From a bacterium (GTDB lineage: Bacteria > Joyebacterota > Joyebacteria > Joyebacterales > Joyebacteraceae): a stretch of 64,000 nt of DNA. The position numbers and the translations under genes were made by a program. Positions 16,892 to 25,838 of the stretch are shown here, in pieces. Location of the stretch: the NCBI GenBank assembly GCA_029990205.1, contig JAPEKQ010000002.1, positions 2,501-66,500 of the forward strand. Direction: 5' to 3'. Position 1 is the stretch's first letter, and each line of letters starts with the position of its first letter. Below the pieces are notes generated by a model, which ran no database searches, had not been told where the DNA came from, and worked only from the letters and a program-made list of their open reading frames with translations.

Positions 16892-17686
16892 GTGACAACA
16901 GAGATTGAGAGAGGCCCGTTCCGCGAACTGGTCGAACTGACGAAGCACCTCCGCGCGCCCGGGGGGTGCGCCTGGGACCGCGCTCAGACCATCGAGTCGA
17001 TCAGGCCGCACCTCGTCGAGGAGTTCCACGAAGCGCTCGAGGCGATGGACGAACGCGATGACACGAAGCTTCGCGACGAGCTTGGCGACCTGCTCTTCCT
17101 CATCGTGTTCATCTCCGTCATGGGCGAGGAAGCCGACCGCTTCACGCTCGACGAGGTCATCACCGGGATCGACGAGAAGCTGCGGCGACGGCACCCGCAC
17201 GTCTTTGGCGACGCCGTCGCCGAGACGCCGGACGCCGTGCGCAGCTCGTGGGAGACGGAGAAGCTCAAGGAGAAGTCTCACGCCGACCGCGAGTCGATGC
17301 TCGACGGTCTGCCGCGCGAGTTCTCCGCGCTGCTGACGGCGAGACGCATGCAGGAGAAGGCGGCGTCCGTCGGGTTCGACTGGCCGACTCGCGATGAGGT
17401 GCTCGACAAGATCGTCGAGGAGACCGGCGAACTGCGTGACGAGCTCACGCATGGCGACCACGACCGTCAGGAGGATGAGATCGGCGACCTGCTCTTCGCC
17501 GTCGTCAATATCGCGCGGTACCAGGGCATCGACCCCGAGGCAGCGCTGCGCAGAACGAACCTCAAATTCCGCACGCGGTTCGCCGCGATCGAACGTCACT
17601 TCGCTGGGACCGACCTCAGGGAGGTCGGACTCGAAGCGATGGACGAGGTCTGGAACCGTGTGAAGGAAGAAGAGGAAGGTCGGTAG
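16892..17686 (+). CDS. mazG: MazG nucleoside triphosphate pyrophosphohydrolase
   Basis: Hydrolyses NTPs/dNTPs to monophosphates; a house-cleaning enzyme. It is 264 residues with two MazG helical domains: the first with [21 protein letters not shown] and EExxE-type Glu clusters then DELGDLLF; the second with [22 protein letters not shown] and [12 protein letters not shown]. The GTG at 16892 has GAGAGGAG 9 bases before it; the open frame upstream is intergenic sequence. It converges with the Nudix gene 59 bases away. Confidence 0.95.
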   Translation: MTTEIERGPFRELVELTKHLRAPGGCAWDRAQTIESIRPHLVEEFHEALEAMDERDDTKLRDELGDLLFLIVFISVMGEEADRFTLDEVITGIDEKLRRRHPHVFGDAVAETPDAVRSSWETEKLKEKSHADRESMLDGLPREFSALLTARRMQEKAASVGFDWPTRDEVLDKIVEETGELRDELTHGDHDRQEDEIGDLLFAVVNIARYQGIDPEAALRRTNLKFRTRFAAIERHFAGTDLREVGLEAMDEVWNRVKEEEEGR

Positions 17687-17745
17687 CGGCGACGCGCGCG
17701 GCGACACAGTGGCGGGGGCGCCAACGGATCACAGGGGATGGTGGA

Positions 17746-18228
17746 TCAACCGAGCCACCGGACGTAGTCGACGATGATCCGGCGATGGTCGAACGCCATC
17801 TCCTCCGGGAGTTCGTCGAGCCGGTAGACGGCGGCCGCCTTCGCGTCGTCGTCTGCGCGGAGCACGCCGCGCCCAACCGCTGTGAACACGACCGTCAGCG
17901 TGTGCATCCGCGGGTCGCGATCCGGGTCCGAGTAGACCCGGAACTGCTCGAGCCCCTCGAGTTCGAGTCCGGTCTCTTCGCGCGCCTCGCGCTTCGCCGC
18001 GTCCTCAGCCGACTCTCCGTAGTCGATGAACCCGCCGGGCAGCGCCCAGCCGTGCGGGGGATTCGCCCGCTCGATGAGCACGATCCCGCCTTCACAGGTG
18101 ATGATGATGTCCACCGTCGGAACGGGATTCCGCGGGTGCACACCAGGCTCGTGCTCGTGCGAATGCGGGCTACGCTGCGGCACGCCCGAGTCGGGCTGCG
18201 ATCCGTTCTTGTCTACTCGTCCGGACAT
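17746..18228 (-). CDS. Nudix hydrolase
   Basis: 160 residues. Full Nudix box [24 protein letters not shown] (17998-18048 region) binds the metal-diphosphate substrate. The WALPGG lead-in resembles ADP-ribose or 8-oxo-dGTP type enzymes, but the substrate cannot be named. The first ~38 residues are low-complexity and poorly conserved. Its ATG lies 16 bases inside the 3' end of the TSP3 outer-membrane gene with AGGA upstream, so the two are cotranscribed and probably coupled. A later internal start cannot be excluded. Confidence 0.88.
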   Translation of the reverse strand: MSGRVDKNGSQPDSGVPQRSPHSHEHEPGVHPRNPVPTVDIIITCEGGIVLIERANPPHGWALPGGFIDYGESAEDAAKREAREETGLELEGLEQFRVYSDPDRDPRMHTLTVVFTAVGRGVLRADDDAKAAAVYRLDELPEEMAFDHRRIIVDYVRWLG

Positions 18229-19526
18229 CCGTCCTCATCCTCGAACCCGTCGAGATCCTCGCGTTCGTCGGGACACATGTCCCGCTCATCCGTGATCCCG
18301 TCGCCGTCGTTGTCGAGATCGGGAACTCCGTCGTCGTCCTCAAACCCGTCGTAGTCCTCCGACGTCAACGGCGCCAGATCGATGTGGTCCGGAATCCCGT
18401 CGGCGTCGTCGTCGAAGTCCGGACACCCGTCGTCATCCTCGAACCCGTCGAGGTCCTCGGGCTGGCTCGGGCAGGCGTCCCGAAAGTCGGGAATCCCGTC
18501 ACGGTCCGTGTCGGTCGAGGTCACCGGCCAGGTGTAGGAGATCGCCAGGGTGGCCACCCAGTCGGGCCACGCGTCGTGCGGGTCGAAATCCGGCGTGGAA
18601 GCGTCGTCGCCGGAGAGCGCGACGGAGACGGCCGATGTGACCGACCAGCCGCCGCCGAACCGGAGCCGGAGCCCCGGTGTGACCATCAGGGGGTTCTCCT
18701 TGCGGGCCACGACATCGCCATCCGAGTAGATGTCGCCGCGGAACTCCGTGAACAGGTCGAGGTTCCGTCCCGGGAACTCCAGGGCGCCGCGAAGGAGAAG
18801 GAAGTCATTGTCGGTGGACGCCCCACCTTCCGAGAGCGGGAAGTAGCTGTCGGGGAAGAAGCGGCGTCCGCGATCGTCTTCGCGGTTGAAACGCCACCCG
18901 ACGTTCGCATGAAGCCGCATCGGGAACGCGCGCGTGAAATCGGCGGTCAGAAGCAGCGCCGCGGTGGCATCCACCTGCGTTCCGCCCGCCAGCAACACAT
19001 CGCCGCCGGCCGTATCGACAGCCGTGACCTCGGTGGCGACGGGCAGCCCGACGTCGGCCCAGAGCGCGGCCGCGAAGACCGACTCGTGCGACGGGAGGCC
19101 GAGCTTCACCCCGAGCGTCGGGTTCGCGAGCCCGCGCACGTCGATCTCTCCGCCGTCCGCGTCCCACGCCGCTCCGCGAAGCGGCACGTCGAACGCGACC
19201 TCGAGCCACGGCAGCGCGCCGTACGAACTCGCCACGTGGAGCGAAGCGTATCGCCCGGCGCTCGCATCGAGCCGTTCCGAGATGTCGGTCGACTCGAAGT
19301 AGCGCCCGGCGAACGAGAGCGCGAGAACGCCGCGCGTCTGGATTCGCGCGGAGCGCACCTCCACCAGACCGGCGCCGCCGCAGACGGCGCAGCCGTCATC
19401 GGCGGACACGACGGCCGTACCGGCGAACACGATCGCGAACGAGAGGAGCAGCGCGCATGCTGCGAGCGTCACGCGCGTGCGGCGCGAGTGAACCGTCGAG
19501 CAGCGTCTGACTCCCGAGCGGATCAC
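18213..19526 (-). CDS. Outer-membrane protein with C-terminal TSP3 repeats (no OmpA domain)
   Basis: 437 residues. The signal peptide ends near residue 42 (VVSA-DDG) and is followed by a CAVCGG pair. Residues about 55-330 are amphipathic beta-strands consistent with a barrel, and about 340-437 are TSP3/calcium repeats ([30 protein letters not shown]). Proteins with this layout usually continue into an OmpA peptidoglycan-binding domain; here the frame stops at GCPDE and the next gene begins. Its GTG start overlaps the DUF1844 stop as GTGA. The exact role is unknown. Confidence 0.75.
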   Translation of the reverse strand: MIRSGVRRCSTVHSRRTRVTLAACALLLSFAIVFAGTAVVSADDGCAVCGGAGLVEVRSARIQTRGVLALSFAGRYFESTDISERLDASAGRYASLHVASSYGALPWLEVAFDVPLRGAAWDADGGEIDVRGLANPTLGVKLGLPSHESVFAAALWADVGLPVATEVTAVDTAGGDVLLAGGTQVDATAALLLTADFTRAFPMRLHANVGWRFNREDDRGRRFFPDSYFPLSEGGASTDNDFLLLRGALEFPGRNLDLFTEFRGDIYSDGDVVARKENPLMVTPGLRLRFGGGWSVTSAVSVALSGDDASTPDFDPHDAWPDWVATLAISYTWPVTSTDTDRDGIPDFRDACPSQPEDLDGFEDDDGCPDFDDDADGIPDHIDLAPLTSEDYDGFEDDDGVPDLDNDGDGITDERDMCPDEREDLDGFEDEDGCPDE

Positions 19527-19948
19527 GCTCCACCCTCCGACCCCGTCTCGTCAGCCGCGTCCGGCGCGTCCGCTGCGCCTGTCGCGTCCGCTCCGCCTGT
19601 CGCCTCAGCTCCGCCTGTCTCCTCAGCTCCGTCGCTTCCGGCGGGAGCCTCCGGCGCGTCCTTCTCGCTCCCCTGCTCGCGCGAGGTCTCGAGATAGTTC
19701 ATCCTGAGCTGGTAGAGCACGTGCTCGAGAAGCCGCTCCTCATCCTTGTTGAGATTCCCCTCGCTCTTGCGCTTGAGCATGTCGAGCATGTCGATGCTGT
19801 CACGCGCGCCGTCGAGGTCCACCTCCACGTCGCCCGTGATCGGGTGCGCGATCTTCCCGAGCTGCTGCATCGCGGCGGCCTCGAACGTGGCCACCAGCCT
19901 GAAGAAGTGCGTGTCGAGCCCCGGGGTCTTCAGTTCATCGTCGCCCAT
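19523..19948 (-). CDS. DUF1844 protein
   Basis: 141 residues. The conserved part, about residues 8-90 (LDTHFFRLVATFEAAAMQQLGKI... to LLEHVLYQLRMNYL), matches DUF1844, a small helical family of unknown function found widely in FCB, Acidobacteria and relatives. The tail is an Ala/Gly/Thr/Glu/Asp low-complexity stretch with repeated TGGAEATGGADATG units. The ATG at 19948 has GGAGG 4-5 bases before it. First gene of the set DUF1844 / TSP3 outer-membrane protein / Nudix. Confidence 0.9.
   Translation of the reverse strand: MGDDELKTPGLDTHFFRLVATFEAAAMQQLGKIAHPITGDVEVDLDGARDSIDMLDMLKRKSEGNLNKDEERLLEHVLYQLRMNYLETSREQGSEKDAPEAPAGSDGAEETGGAEATGGADATGAADAPDAADETGSEGGA
19566..19634 (-). repeat. 18-bp tandem repeat coding the DUF1844 tail
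   Basis: About three and a half imperfect copies of an 18-base unit (CTCCGCCTGTCGCCTCAG on the plus strand). The length may vary between strains. Confidence 0.6.
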
Positions 19949-20017
19949 GGTTCCTCCGTGTGATGCGTGGGTTCCGAGCGCCTGCCGTGTGAATCCGCCT
20001 TGCGCGCTCAGTCGCCG

Positions 20018-20046
20018 AGTGTATGCCCGTGCGACGGGTCCGTCAA
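20018..20046 (-). promoter_or_regulatory. Promoter for the DUF1844 operon
   Basis: TTGACG, 17 bases, TACACT on the minus strand, about 70 bases before the DUF1844 start and just after a terminator. Confidence 0.7.
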
Positions 20047-20090
20047 CAATGTGGTGGGACGCGCGCGGCGGCGCAACATTCGGACCGCCC

Positions 20091-20121
20091 AAAGAGAGCG
20101 CGCCGTCCGAAGGCGGCGCGC
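20091..20121 (-). terminator. Intrinsic terminator after the GH57 gene
   Basis: On the minus strand, GCGCGCCG pairs with CGGCGCGC around a cUUCGg tetraloop, followed by TCTCTTT. It ends the ASST-GH57 transcript before the DUF1844 promoter. Confidence 0.8.
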
Positions 20122-20146
20122 CCATGTTCCTTATCGATCCTGGCTA

Positions 20147-20214
20147 CCGATTGCCGAGCAATCGGCCAAGCTGTCGACTCCGTTCCCGCACCTGCGGATT
20201 GCGAGGCAATCCGC
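20147..20214. repeat. Twin conserved hairpins after the GH57 gene
   Basis: Two perfect hairpins, CCGATTGC-CGA-GCAATCGG (20147-20165) and GCGGATTGC-GAG-GCAATCCGC (20194-20214), share the core GATTGC/GCAATC and a following GCCnAGC. The flanking pair is C-G in one and G-C in the other. They lie between the GH57 stop and its terminator. Confidence 0.6.
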
Positions 20215-20235
20215 CGAGCCTCACGGAGCGCGGCC

Positions 20236-23200
20236 CTACTTCAGCATGATGAGCTTCGCGACCTCCGACTCCTCGCCCACCGTGAGCCGTGCGAAGTAGA
20301 CACCGGTCGCCAGTCCCCTGCCCGCGTCATCGCGCCCGAGCCACGTCACCTCGTGACGTCCGGCATCGAGTTCACCGTCGACGAGCACACCGACCGAGCG
20401 GCCGGCCACATCGAAGACCTCGAGACGAACATCATCGCGGCTTGCGCCCGGAACCGTGAAGCTGATCACGGTCGCCGGGTTGAACGGGTTCGGACGGTTG
20501 GCCAGCTCGAACCGCTTCCGGGTCGGCTGCGTATCCTCTCCGACGCCGGTCCCGCACACGTCGGGAACGCCGTCGCCGTCATCGTCGATCGTCACGGTGT
20601 AGACGGTGTCGAGCACCGGAAGCGCCGCGCTCGCGTTCGACGGAGCCGAGTCGCCGCCGAGCTCTCCATCAGGCTCGGGGTCCCAGCAGATCGACGCGAC
20701 AAGTGAGATCTCGGCGTCGACCGGAACGGCGTTCGGTCCGAGACCGTAGAGCACGTTCCACGGGATCGCGATCTCACTGCCGCCGTCCGTCCCGAAGTTG
20801 TGCATCGAGTCGAAGGCGCTGACGATCGAATCGGTGAGCGCCGTCGTCGTCGTGGCGCTGTCGATCGAGAAGAAGCTGTCCGAGTCGTATGCGCTCTGGT
20901 GCTGGTAGCACCCGTACTGGAAGTCGGCCGCGAACCCGCTCGCCGTGAAGCTCGTCCCGCGCTCCCACGAGTCGATCGCGGTGAGGTCGGTCTCACCATT
21001 GGCTGTACCCGGATCGACGTCGAGGTAGAGCAGCCAGCTGTTCCCGTCGACCTGACCGTTCACCGCGAGGTAGAGGAAGTCCTCATCCCAGTCGATGTAG
21101 AGGCCGTAGAGCTCGTTCATCTCGGGCTCCGTCGGCGGATGCCAGCCGGAGTCGTCGTCCGGATCGTCGAGGAGTTCGCCGCACTCCAGCCACTCGGTCT
21201 CGTCCACGAAGCCGTCCAGCGTGATCCGCGTGTCGGCCGCGTAGATGACTCGAACGTCATCGGTGTTGTCCACGGCTTCGTTGCCGTTCCCGATGACGTC
21301 GAAGAAGGAATCCACGTTGATCATCAGCTCGAGCGTGCCCGGCGTGAGCGACTCGATGACCGCCGCCGTGGCCGACGCAACCTGGATCTGGATGACGGTC
21401 GCGTCGCTCGTGTTCTGCACCGTCGCCCCCCCCGTGAGCGTGACCTCGGCGACGCCGTCGTCGTCCTCGTCGATCGAGACACCCGTCGTCGTCACGGCAT
21501 CGTACTGGACGAGTTCGTTGAAGGTGATATCGAGACGGTCGGCGCTCGGGTAGTAGTTCGCGACAACCGGGACCGGCGCAAGCACGTCGGTCAGTCCTGC
21601 CGTGAGCGCCTCGAGTTCAGCGATCTCGTCGCCGACCGGCGCGCTGGCGTAGCCCGCGTAGATGTAGAACTCGAACTGCCCCGTGCCCACGATCTCGTCG
21701 ACCTCGAGGAGCGTCGCGGTGCTCGTCGTGTTGTGGGACGCGCCCCCGCCGCCAAGCACGTACGCCGCGGTCGCGCCGCTCGAGGTGTTGCGCTGCCCGC
21801 AGTAGCTGCCGGTCCCCGGATCCCAGACGCGCGTGAGCTCGGGATCCCAGATGAGGTCCACAAGGTCCGGCGTCCACCCGCTCTTGATGTAGGCGGTCTC
21901 ACCACCGACGTCGTAGATGACGTCGAGGTACGGATCACCCAGCGTCAGGCTCACCGTCTTCACGACGGCGCCGCCCGAGTGCGTGAGCTCGAGTTCGACC
22001 GTCGTGCCGGAACTCGACACGACGTTGAACGAGTAGTCGTCGTGCTCGCGGTCGATGCCGCCGACGCTCACGTCGGAGAGTCCGGCGGTGTGGTTCGTCT
22101 CGTTCCAGTCCCCGGCGGTCTCGGCCCAGTAGACGTTGTCGTTTCCGACGACGGAGTAGCCGTACCCCGAGCCCTTGGCGAAGATCCAGTTCGCCTTGCC
22201 GCCGATGGTCTCGAACACCGCCATCACGCGATCATTCCAGATGACGGCCTCGTCGCCCCCATCCTCATCGATGTCCCAGAGCGAGCAGCCGGTGGCGTCC
22301 GTCGCGTAGGTTCCCATGTCCTCGGCCCAGAGCGCGGCCTCGGAGAACGGGTTGGCGTTCTTGATGTGGTTCGAGTAGCGGTGCTCCCAGCCGGCGATCT
22401 CGCCGCTGTCGTGCCAGCCGGTCTCGTGGAGCATCGACATCATCACGTACCACGCCGACTGCGACAGGTCGTTGTCCGGCCCGGCAGCGATCTTGTTGTA
22501 TGCGTACTGCCACGCGCCCTGATAACCCCACTTCGGGTCGTGCGCGTCGAGGTTGTCGTCGCCGGTGTAGCTCGCCCAGGTGCAGTACCAGTCGTTGTTG
22601 CCCCCACCGTACCCGTACCACTCGCCGAGCAGACCGTACGTCCCGTTCTGCAGCGTGATCGACGTCGACGGGAAGCTCGAGATGACGTCGTCGAGCTTCC
22701 AGACGCTGATCTCGGTGTTGTAGAGACTGCACTGCTGGAGCACGTAGATGTAGTTGTTGAGCGCGGACGGGTGTGTGACATCGAACCCCGCCACCTCGGC
22801 AGCGACCTCCCAGTCGTTGCCGTAGAGGATGATCTCGTCGGACGTGCCGCCCCAGATCGTGCTCATCGCGGCGCCCGCGTCGTATCCCATCTGCCCGTTG
22901 AAGTCGTTGTCCATCGGCAGGACCTTGAGTCCGTTGTCGATGACGTAGACGTGATGGTCGTTGTAGGCGTCGTTGAGATACCCGCAGTGGACGTAGTCGT
23001 CGAGGATGACCGCGTCGACGTCGTTGTCGTAGAAGTCGTCCTTGAGCGTGCCGTCGTTGATGCACGCGTCGGCCAGGATGCCGTTGCCGTCGTTGTCCGG
23101 GCTCTCGAGCCAGACGCGCTCGGGCACCCACGCAACGGTCGGCCACTGACCGTAGTAGTGGTTCGTCAGTTGACGGTGGATGTAGACGGACCAGCTGTTC

Positions 23201-24228
23201 ATGTCGTCGTAGACGAACGGCATGATGTGCTGCGCGTACGCCGAGGTCAGCATCTGCACCCAACCCTCGGCGATGCCGTTGACGAGCGAGTCGTTGAAGG
23301 CCGGGTCGTGCCACTCGGCGCCCGTGATGAGCGTTCCGGCCATGTGGAAGTTGCCGGGGAGGTTGTAGTAGTCGTGCGCATCGAGGAGCTCGTCGAACCC
23401 GTCGTCCGGGTTGGCCGGGTCACCGGCGTACGAAGCGTTCTCGCCCTTCTCACCCCAGAAGACGGTCGTGTAGGTGAGTCCCTGGTTGCCGTGCTGCGCG
23501 AAGGCGACGTTGTGATCGCCCCGCCGCTCCGCGTTCGTCGCGACGAGTTCGTCCTGCACTTCGCCGTCGATGACCGAAACCACCGCGTAGCGAACGGGCG
23601 TGGCCTCGCGCTCGGCGAGCGTGGCGGCGATCGAATCGTACGCGGACTCGTCGTATCCCGCGGCCTCGGCGACCGCGCGACGGAAGCCGTCGGGCAGCGC
23701 CATCTCACACTCGATGGTATGGATGAACGGATCGATGACAGCCTCGCGCACGAGGTCGGTCGCCCTGGCTCCGTCGGCCGCGAACGAGCTCGCCGCGAAT
23801 CCGGCGCGCCCCTCGTATCCCATTCTCACACCGGCGTCCCACATGATCGGCACCCGCGCGTCCAGCCCGTCGGGCAGACTCATGGTGCCGCCGCTCTCGT
23901 AGTCGATGAGGACGTAGAGCTCTGTGCCCGCGTCCTTGAACCAGTCGGTCCGCCCGTCGAGACCGCGCATCATGAACATGCCGACGCGGAGGACAAGCGC
24001 ATCCTCCTGCTGGTCGACATAGAGCGCCATGATGTCGCCACCGTTCCCGGACGGGTCGGCGTCGTCGTAGATGCCGTCGATGGCCTTGCAGTGGATGCCT
24101 TCCCAGTCATCGACGCGGCCGTCCGCCGTGACGACTGACGCGCCGGCTGCCGCCGCGAGCAGCGCAACCACCGTCAGCACGACGAGCGTGAGTGCGTGTC
24201 TGGCTGGTGCTGTCAGGTACCTGTACAT
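20236..24228 (-). CDS. Secreted GH57 family glycoside hydrolase with DOMON-like and sorting domains
   Basis: 1330 residues. The signal peptide (to about residue 31) is followed by a DOMON/CBM9-like domain (VVTADGRVDDWEG..., about 32-210). The GH57 barrel has the nucleophile motif WVPERVW (Glu370) and the acid motif VILDDY (Asp410/411). Beta domains follow, then a second DOMON-like domain (about 1000-1220, ITLDGFVDETEW), a short DDDGDGVPDVC linker, and a C-terminal sorting domain (RPNPFNPATVISF... GVYFARLTVG... KLIMLK). The family acts on alpha-glucans (amylase, amylopullulanase or glucanotransferase); which one is not decidable. The ATG at 24228 has AGGAGG 6 bases upstream. It lies 36 bases after the ASST-like lipoprotein gene. 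Confidence 0.88.
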   Translation of the reverse strand: MYRYLTAPARHALTLVVLTVVALLAAAAGASVVTADGRVDDWEGIHCKAIDGIYDDADPSGNGGDIMALYVDQQEDALVLRVGMFMMRGLDGRTDWFKDAGTELYVLIDYESGGTMSLPDGLDARVPIMWDAGVRMGYEGRAGFAASSFAADGARATDLVREAVIDPFIHTIECEMALPDGFRRAVAEAAGYDESAYDSIAATLAEREATPVRYAVVSVIDGEVQDELVATNAERRGDHNVAFAQHGNQGLTYTTVFWGEKGENASYAGDPANPDDGFDELLDAHDYYNLPGNFHMAGTLITGAEWHDPAFNDSLVNGIAEGWVQMLTSAYAQHIMPFVYDDMNSWSVYIHRQLTNHYYGQWPTVAWVPERVWLESPDNDGNGILADACINDGTLKDDFYDNDVDAVILDDYVHCGYLNDAYNDHHVYVIDNGLKVLPMDNDFNGQMGYDAGAAMSTIWGGTSDEIILYGNDWEVAAEVAGFDVTHPSALNNYIYVLQQCSLYNTEISVWKLDDVISSFPSTSITLQNGTYGLLGEWYGYGGGNNDWYCTWASYTGDDNLDAHDPKWGYQGAWQYAYNKIAAGPDNDLSQSAWYVMMSMLHETGWHDSGEIAGWEHRYSNHIKNANPFSEAALWAEDMGTYATDATGCSLWDIDEDGGDEAVIWNDRVMAVFETIGGKANWIFAKGSGYGYSVVGNDNVYWAETAGDWNETNHTAGLSDVSVGGIDREHDDYSFNVVSSSGTTVELELTHSGGAVVKTVSLTLGDPYLDVIYDVGGETAYIKSGWTPDLVDLIWDPELTRVWDPGTGSYCGQRNTSSGATAAYVLGGGGASHNTTSTATLLEVDEIVGTGQFEFYIYAGYASAPVGDEIAELEALTAGLTDVLAPVPVVANYYPSADRLDITFNELVQYDAVTTTGVSIDEDDDGVAEVTLTGGATVQNTSDATVIQIQVASATAAVIESLTPGTLELMINVDSFFDVIGNGNEAVDNTDDVRVIYAADTRITLDGFVDETEWLECGELLDDPDDDSGWHPPTEPEMNELYGLYIDWDEDFLYLAVNGQVDGNSWLLYLDVDPGTANGETDLTAIDSWERGTSFTASGFAADFQYGCYQHQSAYDSDSFFSIDSATTTTALTDSIVSAFDSMHNFGTDGGSEIAIPWNVLYGLGPNAVPVDAEISLVASICWDPEPDGELGGDSAPSNASAALPVLDTVYTVTIDDDGDGVPDVCGTGVGEDTQPTRKRFELANRPNPFNPATVISFTVPGASRDDVRLEVFDVAGRSVGVLVDGELDAGRHEVTWLGRDDAGRGLATGVYFARLTVGEESEVAKLIMLK

Positions 24229-24264
24229 CACTGTCCTCCTGGGCTGGACCGGCTCCCTCACCGA

Positions 24265-25596
24265 TCAGCTCCGCCCGACGTCGAGCCACGTGTCGACGTA
24301 TGCGGGCGGGATCCTGAGCATCTCGAACACCGATGCGATGAACTCTCCATTCTCACCTGCTCGCGCGGGATTGACGTACTCCCACACGATATCTCCTGCC
24401 GGGGTGACCTCGAACGCTCGCCCCCGATCCGTCTCACTGATCAGCGTGTTGCCGCCCGGCAACCGTACGTTCGACCCGCATCGCTCCGAGTGGAACGGAG
24501 TTCCTTCACCGCCACGGTAGACCCACGTGATCTGCTTCGTCGCCGGGTCGAACTCGATGATCCTCGACGCCCCGCGGCTTCCGCCGTTGTCGAAGATGAG
24601 CATGTGCCCGCCGTCGAGCACGGTCGGCTGGTGCTGCTTGAGCCACGGCCCCTCGGTGCCCCAGACGACCAGGCCTTCGTCCATGTCGATGACGGCGATG
24701 TTGTCCAGCTCGCGGATCGAGATGAGGACATTGCCCCGCTCGAACCCCGGGACCTTCGATGCCAGTCGCCCGTCGAGCACCTCGATCGTGTTCGTGTGGA
24801 ACACATCGCCCCGATCGGCCATCCCCTCCAGCAGACCCGCGAAGTCCGACCGCTCGATCGCCTCGAGCTGCGAGACCCGCTGGAGTTCGTTGCCGTCCGC
24901 ATCGAGGATGACGACGAACTCCTCAAGGATCGGGTGCTCCGGATTGACGCGCGGCACGATCCGCGGCTCACGGAGGAGCGTGTAGATCCTGCCGTCGTCC
25001 AGGACATCCATGTCGTGATGGAACCCGCCGAAACGCGCCCAGATCAGATTCGAGTCCCGGTCGATCTTGATCAGTCCGTGCCCGTCAAAGACCGCGAGCA
25101 GGTCACCATTCCCGAAGAGGTGCACGCGCCGCCAGAAGCCGGACGCCTTGCTCGACTTCGGGAGCTCTCCGCCCGGTCCCGCGCGCCAGGCATCGATGAA
25201 CGGGAAGCTCCACGTGTGGAGCACCTCCCCGTCCATGTCCATGAGGATGGCGTTCGCGATGTGACCGGACGTGTAGAGATTCAGACCGTCCTCGGTCCGC
25301 GAGTGATCGTGGACGGTCACCCCGGAGACCTCCGGCGGCTCGGTCGAGCCCGAGAGGTATCCGATCGACTTCAGCCGCTCGAACTCCGCGATCTGCTCCT
25401 CGGTGAGAGCGCCTTCGCCGACCATGTGCCAGCGGCCGCCCGGGTTCTCCCACTCCTCCATCGCTTCGGCGGTCGATGTCTCCTTCTGCTCCCCCCCGGA
25501 GCCGTCAGCGCAGCCCGAGAACGTGACGAGCGCGGCCGGCAGAGCGAGCGCGACCAGGGCGACGATCACCGCCCATCGGGCGAATCTGGAATCTAT
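24265..25596 (-). CDS. Arylsulfotransferase-family lipoprotein (possible ATA start)
   Basis: 443 residues if started at the ATA at 25596. A lipoprotein signal (RFARWAVIVALVAL...TFSGC, Cys29) precedes a six-bladed propeller of the ASST/Arylsulfotran_2 type. Visible His-containing motifs are GGFHHDMDVL, FHTNTIEVLDG, KQHQPTVLDGGHMLIFDNG and TPFHSERCGSNVRLPGGNTL. The family moves sulfate between aryl groups in the periplasm, but many relatives have no tested activity. No ATG, GTG or TTG with a ribosome site lies between the predicted transcription start (about 25658) and the signal peptide. GGGAGGGAG sits right before ATA. A GTG at 25656 would be nearly leaderless. It heads the transcript with GH57. 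Confidence 0.78.
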   Translation of the reverse strand: MDSRFARWAVIVALVALALPAALVTFSGCADGSGGEQKETSTAEAMEEWENPGGRWHMVGEGALTEEQIAEFERLKSIGYLSGSTEPPEVSGVTVHDHSRTEDGLNLYTSGHIANAILMDMDGEVLHTWSFPFIDAWRAGPGGELPKSSKASGFWRRVHLFGNGDLLAVFDGHGLIKIDRDSNLIWARFGGFHHDMDVLDDGRIYTLLREPRIVPRVNPEHPILEEFVVILDADGNELQRVSQLEAIERSDFAGLLEGMADRGDVFHTNTIEVLDGRLASKVPGFERGNVLISIRELDNIAVIDMDEGLVVWGTEGPWLKQHQPTVLDGGHMLIFDNGGSRGASRIIEFDPATKQITWVYRGGEGTPFHSERCGSNVRLPGGNTLISETDRGRAFEVTPAGDIVWEYVNPARAGENGEFIASVFEMLRIPPAYVDTWLDVGRS

Positions 25597-25664
25597 GCTC
25601 CCTCCCGGGTTCCAGCGAATCAGAACAAGAGACCTGATGCGGTGAGGTATAGGCACACAAGTAT

Positions 25665-25693
25665 ATGATACCACAGTCTTGGCGTCTGGTCAA
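25665..25693 (-). promoter_or_regulatory. Promoter for the ASST-GH57 operon
   Basis: TTGACC, 17 bases, TATCAT on the minus strand. This places transcription start near 25658 and rules out the open frame extending to 25674 as translated. Confidence 0.75.
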
Positions 25694-25699
25694 TGACTT

Positions 25700-25738
25700 G
25701 CCCCGTGGTGAGGGTTCGCTCACATTGCGGGACGGGGC
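25700..25738. promoter_or_regulatory. Candidate operator between divergent amylolytic promoters
   Basis: Nested dyad: outer GCCCCGT (25700-25706) with ACGGGGC (25732-25738), inner GTGAG (25708-25712) with CTCAC (25719-25723). It lies between the two -35 boxes and could let one regulator control both transcripts. Spacing does not fit CRP or lac operators. Confidence 0.45.
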
Positions 25739-25742
25739 ACCA

Positions 25743-25771
25743 TTGCCCCATTCTTCCTAATCGTTTATAAT
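25743..25771 (+). promoter_or_regulatory. Promoter for the GH13 gene
   Basis: TTGCCC, 17 bases, perfect TATAAT. The ATG at 25770 overlaps this -10 box and is therefore not a start. Confidence 0.75.
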
Positions 25772-25838
25772 GGTCAAGAAGCTGTCACAACTCTCCGCGG
25801 GTGTCCCGGACGGGCCCGCCACACGAGAAGAGGAACTG

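Noticed and set aside
20800-24138. A 1112-residue plus-strand frame opposite the GH57 gene
   Set aside because: Antisense shadow of a GC-rich gene; Val/Asp/Arg-rich text with no recognisable motif.
25708-25723. CRP or lac-type operator in the amylolytic intergenic dyad
   Set aside because: GTGA and TCAC halves are 8 bases apart rather than 6, and the lac core spacing does not fit; retained only as an unnamed dyad.
25770-25838. ATG at 25770 as GH13 start
   Set aside because: It overlaps the perfect -10 box TATAAT, so it cannot be in the transcript; the same logic excludes 43988 for the surface peptidase.
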